The position numbers and the translations under genes are program-made. The notes under the pieces were generated by a model that had not been told where the DNA came from, did not search any database, and worked only from the letters and a program-made list of their open reading frames with translations. Positions 9,601 through 11,449 of a stretch of 11,449 nucleotides of DNA are shown piece after piece. This stretch comes from JANWHZ01 sp035758575 (lineage in GTDB: Bacteria; Patescibacteriota; Saccharimonadia; Saccharimonadales; UBA4665): NCBI GenBank assembly GCA_035758575.1, contig DASTXH010000080.1, positions 1-11,449 on the forward strand, in the 5' to 3' direction. How positions within the stretch are numbered: position 1 is the first letter of the stretch; every line of letters begins with the position of its first letter.

Positions 9601-11449
9601 CGGCCGGTTAACCGGCGCATCAATCGGCAGTCACAGTTACGCATACAATTACGGAGCGCCATCTGGTTGCAGCGGAACGTACAATGCGGCTGCAGAAAAA
9701 AGCAGCAACCGCACAAGCCAAACCATTGACGGCGTCACCACGAATTACTGTTACAATTATGCCGACCAGCTTGTCAGCAGCGCTGATGCCGACACGGCTA
9801 ACCCGACCTACGATTCCCATGGTAATACCACATCGCTCGGCAATACATCGCTCGCGTATGATTCATCTGACCGCAATACGTCGATTACCCAAGGCAATAA
9901 CTCCACGACCTACGCCCGCGACGTGCAGGGCCGGGTCATACAACGAACCGTTAACACCGCCGGCAGCGCACTGCCAGCCCCTTGGGTATCGGCAGATATT
10001 GGTTCACCGACCGTCGCCGGAAGTGCCAGTTACAGTAACGGTACATACACGGTCAACGGCGCCGGTTACGATGTCTGGCAAAACGGTAACACCGACGACC
10101 AGTTCCACTTTATCTATCAACCGTTAGCAGGAGATGGTCAAATTGTTGCGCGGGTAACGAGCCAGACCAATACCAATGATTGGGCCAAGGCCGGTATAGT
10201 CATCAAGGCATCAACCACATCAGGGTCTGAATACGCATCCATCATGACGACACCGTCCCATGGTATCCGCATGGAGTACGATTATACAAACGACTTATCC
10301 GGGCCTAGTTACACCTTTCCGAATACCTGGCTAAAACTCGTAAGAAGTGGCAATACGATTACTACCTATTCTTCAAGCGACGGTGCGACTTGGACACAAG
10401 TCGGTTCAACTGCCTCCGTCAGCCTCCCCACGACCGCGCTTGTCGGCATATATGTGGCTTCCGTTAACGAGACCACTCTCAGCACCGCCACCTTCGATAA
10501 TGTCACGGTCACCCAGAACAACACCTCGGGATTGCCCGCCGGCTGGACCAATACCGACATCGGCTCGCCTGCTGTAGCCGGCAGTACCGGCTATAATAAC
10601 GGAACATTCACCGTCAACGGCGCCGGTTACGATGTCTGGCAAAACGGTAACACCGACGACCAGTTCCAGTACGCCTACCAGTCACTGACCGGCGACGGCC
10701 AGATCATTGCCCGGGTGACTAGCCAAACGAATACCAATGATTGGGCCAAAGCCGGCGTCGTTATCAAGGCGTCGACGACATCCGGGTCAAACTACGCCTC
10801 GATCATGACAACGCCGTCTCATGGTATTCGCATGGAGTACGACTATACAACGGATATCGCCGGTAGTAATTACACCTTCCCAGATGCCTGGTTGAAACTT
10901 GTGCGCAGCGGTAATACCATCACGACCTACGATTCCCCGGACGGTTCTACCTGGACCCAGGTCGGCTCGACGTCTGCCGTAACGCTACCGGCAACAGCAT
11001 TGATCGGTGTCTACGTTTCGTCAGTCAACGCTAGTACCTTAAGTACTGCCACCTTCGATAACGTCAGTGTTACCCGAAGCAGTTCGGCCAGTACTGTGTA
11101 CCGCTACGGCTTCAGCGGCAGCAACAGCTCTCCGACGGTCCTGACCGACAGTGCCGGTACAGTCATCGAAACCTACACTCCGCTGCCTGGCGGCATACTC
11201 CTGACCACCCGGCCGAATGCCGCCGGCGCCGCTCAGCAAACTTTCTCCCTCCCTAACATCCACGGCGACGTCATGGCTACGACTGATGGTACCGGAACTA
11301 TACTCGGCACCTACCAATACGACCCGTTCGGTAATCCTATCGGCATTGCAAGCCCCGGGAATGCAACGGGCAGTGCATCTTACGGCTGGGCAGGGGAACA
11401 TGGCAAACTGACTGAAATACAATTCACATTGGTGTCGATGCAAATGGGT
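3623..11449 (+). CDS. Giant secreted RHS/YD-repeat protein with PA14, bulb-lectin and DUF1349-like domains (3' end cut)
   Basis: The frame is open for 2609 codons and leaves the window without a stop. It belongs to the RHS/WapA class, large secreted proteins whose YD repeats form a hollow beta shell and often carry a variable C-terminal toxin. Residues 1-45 form a signal peptide with a long n-region, core LVLVVMILFSV and likely cleavage after Ala45 (AYA). A Pro/Ser/Thr linker follows. At 135-178 lies a WapA-like segment (ARTATSSTF...WQTIDNTL), then a beta region. A DNRLRE-like domain is at about 431-549, an Fn3-like domain at 550-654, and an RHS entry motif near 660-710 (DTLGPINVDLATGN). PA14 domains lie at 711-850, 861-1009 and 1504-1656, and a bulb lectin at 1361-1473. 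YD strands include YDILGR at 1248, with a dense section at about 1780-2110. Tandem DUF1349-like domains occupy 2117-2297 and 2304-2484. The RHS core resumes at 2493 with YRYGFSG, LPGG (2521), HGDV (2547), YDPFGN (2566) and MQMG at the edge. Domain names are by eye. The tip is not visible, so calling it a toxin is inference; a pure adhesin is the alternative. Confidence 0.9.
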   Translation, partial: MLYFTVRTWFFISRIFANTRQRATALVLVVMILFSVLYPSVAAYAVTHPPTRAPAPVPSSLPKTSTTPSIGNINYTSPPAPSTAFKSKYTAAADAGPLDYNSNTSTSFLDKTSRRLNNPLMTPVPSGEPTYSPHELVNARTATSSTFLNKDGTVTKTDYLAPHFYQNNSSWQTIDNTLVADNNAADSGNVFGQALGIIESWVSSPNAYKTQANDWEARFTPSDFAGGMVRVKMGNSQIGFSPVNANTVSPVITTDSNGQQTVHYYNLWNGVDVNYLVTSDKVSEAIVLKTKDANTQIQFKLIGAGLQKPSATKDNNTSQPAFNITGALNNQFGIAPADLILNNLGPIDSNTSGITQGYAGGTYTVGVSSSYVKALPDNAFPAVIDPDVEHFGNRAGGNYESFETTGYNCPSTQCDPYAGAVVSSNGSLQYWRSAFYVSYDQLRPGGQSLKDAVLHLTQRTGTNWWTGDTGSHTYQVGNATCLSGYGCMDGTWDSANIALSGDIDVKNIYTNLVNTNNWGGWLMLAGDDGADHSWKAFDPDNSYITFTYNVAIPSPTFAVPQNNQVFTDTQASFRANYESNPNNGTPLQYAFQITNSSNGGGVVVNSGNYQPSPNWTVPDGELQDGSTYYIEGSTYDSSTGLTSPWSAPMTFKIDTRKGKDKTQTYDTLGPINVDLATGNVETGITSHTTAALGGSIGVNLDYNSPLKSRPGLVGSYWNTTNGDGGTATSPDLRRTDQNVDFDWSSGTPGAPINSTYFAAQWNGYFVAPATGSYNFGGINDDTLTISVNGQQVYNNGGCSSGPCYGAGISLTAGQVVPFQANYSQITGSDYAHIYVSGAVSQQVVPTAWFQTGVRQTQQTQGLLGKYYTYSDTGNPPTFPSNGTDGLFLTRTDSTINFNWNNNVSPVSNGPTTDYMVRWTGFITLPATGSYTFGTASDDGSDITVNNQSVFSKWQDSPGTTAYGSPVSLNAGTYPITVDYYQHSGGAAMSLLVEPLGGASEVVPSSWLSPPQAKVLPAGWNLGVNPDGSVTYTHLSANQSNAILTDTSGDTYDYTWNGTGYTPPANAYGSLARNNDGTFTLQDSDGKTYVFDTAGNLTKFNNPVDDQHPAALQYTYGAVNGTGPVVIQRITDGINTNRYMNVYYSGASQCGSAPAGYALAPSNMVCAVQTNDNRTTYFYYTSSDSTIANLAMVAEPGNENTTYQYQSVANPDSSTVGYQLTGIRDALANDTVVAGIRADDEATYSQIGYDILGRAVSVTEPAATTGASQIENTIDYYTGATEEHVVGATEPVGYSKRVEYDNLFRTTKVYNNQGLTTTSVWDPVKDLSYSTTNPEGLTSTTVYDDEDRPVSTYGPAPSSWFNTWSWTLANGQSLTEGQSLYSPDHRFQFTFQTDGNVVLYGPSGAIWSSNTGGQTATLLAMQVDGNLVIYNGSTAIWASGTSGNGPTTYLAVQNDGNVNMYNSAGIVWSTGTGGWTPSPTPSTYGTPLSSYASQVARTDTAYDQGLTGLATAYMDVPVETTLNSASLTGAPLLHSTNIASDGTISKDWGTTQPIPNHTGNWGLSMTGTMRLPATGNWLIQLGSDEGMKMWIDGVSVIADWKDNTYWTGDTTKSAVLTDSYAFNNTVVNAVHTVRIDYYHITASSDANFSLLMTAPGGTQTSQVASYFSPDYGLTTSATTYDAALGNTTATLNYGGTPELGLAQGATVDPTGLSLSSSTSYETPGTGYLRPTSQTSPDGSTTANSYYGAADTSVNPCVQNSSAAYQAGMLKTVTNPSPDGGTTPGIAATNIYDDAGNIVATETNSDGWVCKTYDARERLVQDVIPAYNGQAARTVTYNYDVNGNPLVTSTTDSQGTITSTVDLLGRTVSYTDALGNTTATTYDSLGRLSGQTGPAGTQEYDYDTYSRLSSQKLNGTVVATPAYDTYGRLTSVATPTAGSQGETITRNTFGATTGLSYTLGNGSAGPADAVTLSQSGKVVSGTQLGDAESYSYDTAGRLTGASIGSHSYAYNYGAPSGCSGTYNAAAEKSSNRTSQTIDGVTTNYCYNYADQLVSSADADTANPTYDSHGNTTSLGNTSLAYDSSDRNTSITQGNNSTTYARDVQGRVIQRTVNTAGSALPAPWVSADIGSPTVAGSASYSNGTYTVNGAGYDVWQNGNTDDQFHFIYQPLAGDGQIVARVTSQTNTNDWAKAGIVIKASTTSGSEYASIMTTPSHGIRMEYDYTNDLSGPSYTFPNTWLKLVRSGNTITTYSSSDGATWTQVGSTASVSLPTTALVGIYVASVNETTLSTATFDNVTVTQNNTSGLPAGWTNTDIGSPAVAGSTGYNNGTFTVNGAGYDVWQNGNTDDQFQYAYQSLTGDGQIIARVTSQTNTNDWAKAGVVIKASTTSGSNYASIMTTPSHGIRMEYDYTTDIAGSNYTFPDAWLKLVRSGNTITTYDSPDGSTWTQVGSTSAVTLPATALIGVYVSSVNASTLSTATFDNVSVTRSSSASTVYRYGFSGSNSSPTVLTDSAGTVIETYTPLPGGILLTTRPNAAGAAQQTFSLPNIHGDVMATTDGTGTILGTYQYDPFGNPIGIASPGNATGSASYGWAGEHGKLTEIQFTLVSMQMG
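5753..6172 (+). other. PA14-like domain 1 of the RHS protein
   Basis: Residues 711-850 start with GLVGSYW and include the strand GYFVAPATGSYNFGGINDD, the usual PA14 core in which a ligand-facing acidic pair follows the glycine-rich turn. PA14 is a beta-barrel found in toxins, adhesins and glycosidases, often binding glycans. The loop carries a close cysteine pair, Cys798 and Cys803, which may form a disulfide. Confidence 0.75.
6203..6649 (+). other. PA14-like domain 2 of the RHS protein
   Basis: Residues 861-1009 start with GLLGKYY and contain WTGFITLPATGSYTFGTASD, followed by DDGSDITVNNQ. The match to the PA14 pattern is the clearest of the three. It follows domain 1 after about 10 residues, and both end in a similar VVPxxW segment, which suggests an old tandem duplication. 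Confidence 0.8.
7703..8041 (+). other. Bulb-type (mannose-binding) lectin domain inside the RHS protein
   Basis: Residues 1361-1473 contain three repeats of the monocot mannose-binding lectin sugar-site motif QxDxNxVxY: QTDGNVVLY at 1391-1399, QVDGNLVIY at 1421-1429 and QNDGNVNMY at 1452-1460. The first two are complete. In the third the conserved Val is Asn, so that site may be weak or altered. Spacing of about 30 residues is as expected for the three-fold prism fold. In bacteria this fold also occurs in lectin-like bacteriocins. It lies between an RHS strand section ending in YGPAPSSWF and the third PA14 domain. Confidence 0.85.
8132..8590 (+). other. PA14-like domain 3 of the RHS protein
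   Basis: Residues 1504-1656 start with GLTGLATAYMD and include MTGTMRLPATGNWLIQLGSD followed by EGMKMWIDGVSVIADW, the PA14 core with an acidic residue pair after the turn. From memory of the family, a PA14 domain at this place, after a YGPAP segment, is common in actinobacterial RHS proteins, so this copy probably belongs to the ancestral design. Confidence 0.8.
9971..10513 (+). repeat. Tandem domain repeat, unit 1 (DUF1349-like)
   Basis: This 543-bp in-frame unit encodes residues 2117-2297. It opens with LPAPW and includes GYDVWQNGNTDDQF, GDGQIVARV, WAKAGIVIKAS, WLKLVRSGNTITTY, SSDGATWTQVG and a closing STATFDNVTVT. This pattern is that of DUF1349-like concanavalin-fold domains, widespread in secreted proteins and thought to bind carbohydrate. 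It is separated from unit 2 by 18 bp, and the period is 561 bp. Confidence 0.85.
10532..11074 (+). repeat. Tandem domain repeat, unit 2 (DUF1349-like)
   Basis: Residues 2304-2484 align with unit 1 without any gap, at about 80% amino-acid identity (37 differences in 181 by eye). Most of the DNA differs at third codon positions, but 56 bp are identical (10613-10668 against 10052-10107). The unit ends 24 bp before the RHS core resumes with YRYGFSG at 11099. Confidence 0.85.

Noticed and set aside
4444..11443. Many short frames on both strands inside the RHS gene
   Set aside because: They are shadows of one long continuous frame that carries recognisable domains from end to end.

Overview
The window looks like a stretch of cell-envelope and surface-protein genes from a bacterium of moderate GC. 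Candidatus Saccharibacteria or another Patescibacteria lineage is my best guess, with low certainty. The guess rests on the gene mix: a small lipid-anchored glycoside-hydrolase-like protein, a WbaZ-like glycosyltransferase with an Ala/Pro/Lys-rich head, and a giant RHS/YD protein whose core resembles Gram-positive and actinobacterial 'DPVEGG'-type RHS proteins, all at a GC content too low for a typical actinobacterium. The lipoprotein gene ends in TGA, so a lineage that reads TGA as glycine is unlikely. There is no rRNA, tRNA, CRISPR array, insertion sequence or phage gene.

Layout. (1) Positions 1-1002, minus strand: galE, UDP-glucose 4-epimerase, cut at its extreme C-terminus by the window edge. 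(2) Positions 1072-1914, plus strand, divergent from galE: a lipoprotein with a Pro/Thr-rich linker and a glycoside-hydrolase-like (GH25/DUF1906-like) domain. (3) Positions 1958-3259, minus strand, convergent with gene 2: a GT4 glycosyltransferase. (4) Positions 3260-3622: a 363-bp divergent intergenic region with a sigma70-type promoter candidate facing each way. (5) Positions 3623-11449, plus strand: one reading frame of at least 2609 codons, open to the window edge, encoding a secreted RHS/YD-repeat protein.

The giant protein is the main item. In order it has a signal peptide, a Pro/Ser/Thr linker, a WapA-like N-terminal region, a DNRLRE-like beta domain, an Fn3-like domain, two PA14 domains, RHS strands, a bulb-type (mannose-binding) lectin domain, a third PA14 domain, a long YD-repeat section, two tandem copies of a DUF1349-like concanavalin-fold domain, and the start of the conserved RHS core C-terminus. 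The window stops a few residues before the expected core signature (about LGRFLxVDPVEGG). The variable C-terminal tip, which in this family is often a toxin, and any immunity gene lie outside the window.

How the genes may work together (inference): galE and the GT4 enzyme fit surface-glycan synthesis, the lipoprotein fits wall or glycan processing, and the RHS protein fits a secreted glycan-binding adhesin or toxin carrier for contact with another cell. Gene orientations alternate, so this is a neighbourhood and not one operon.
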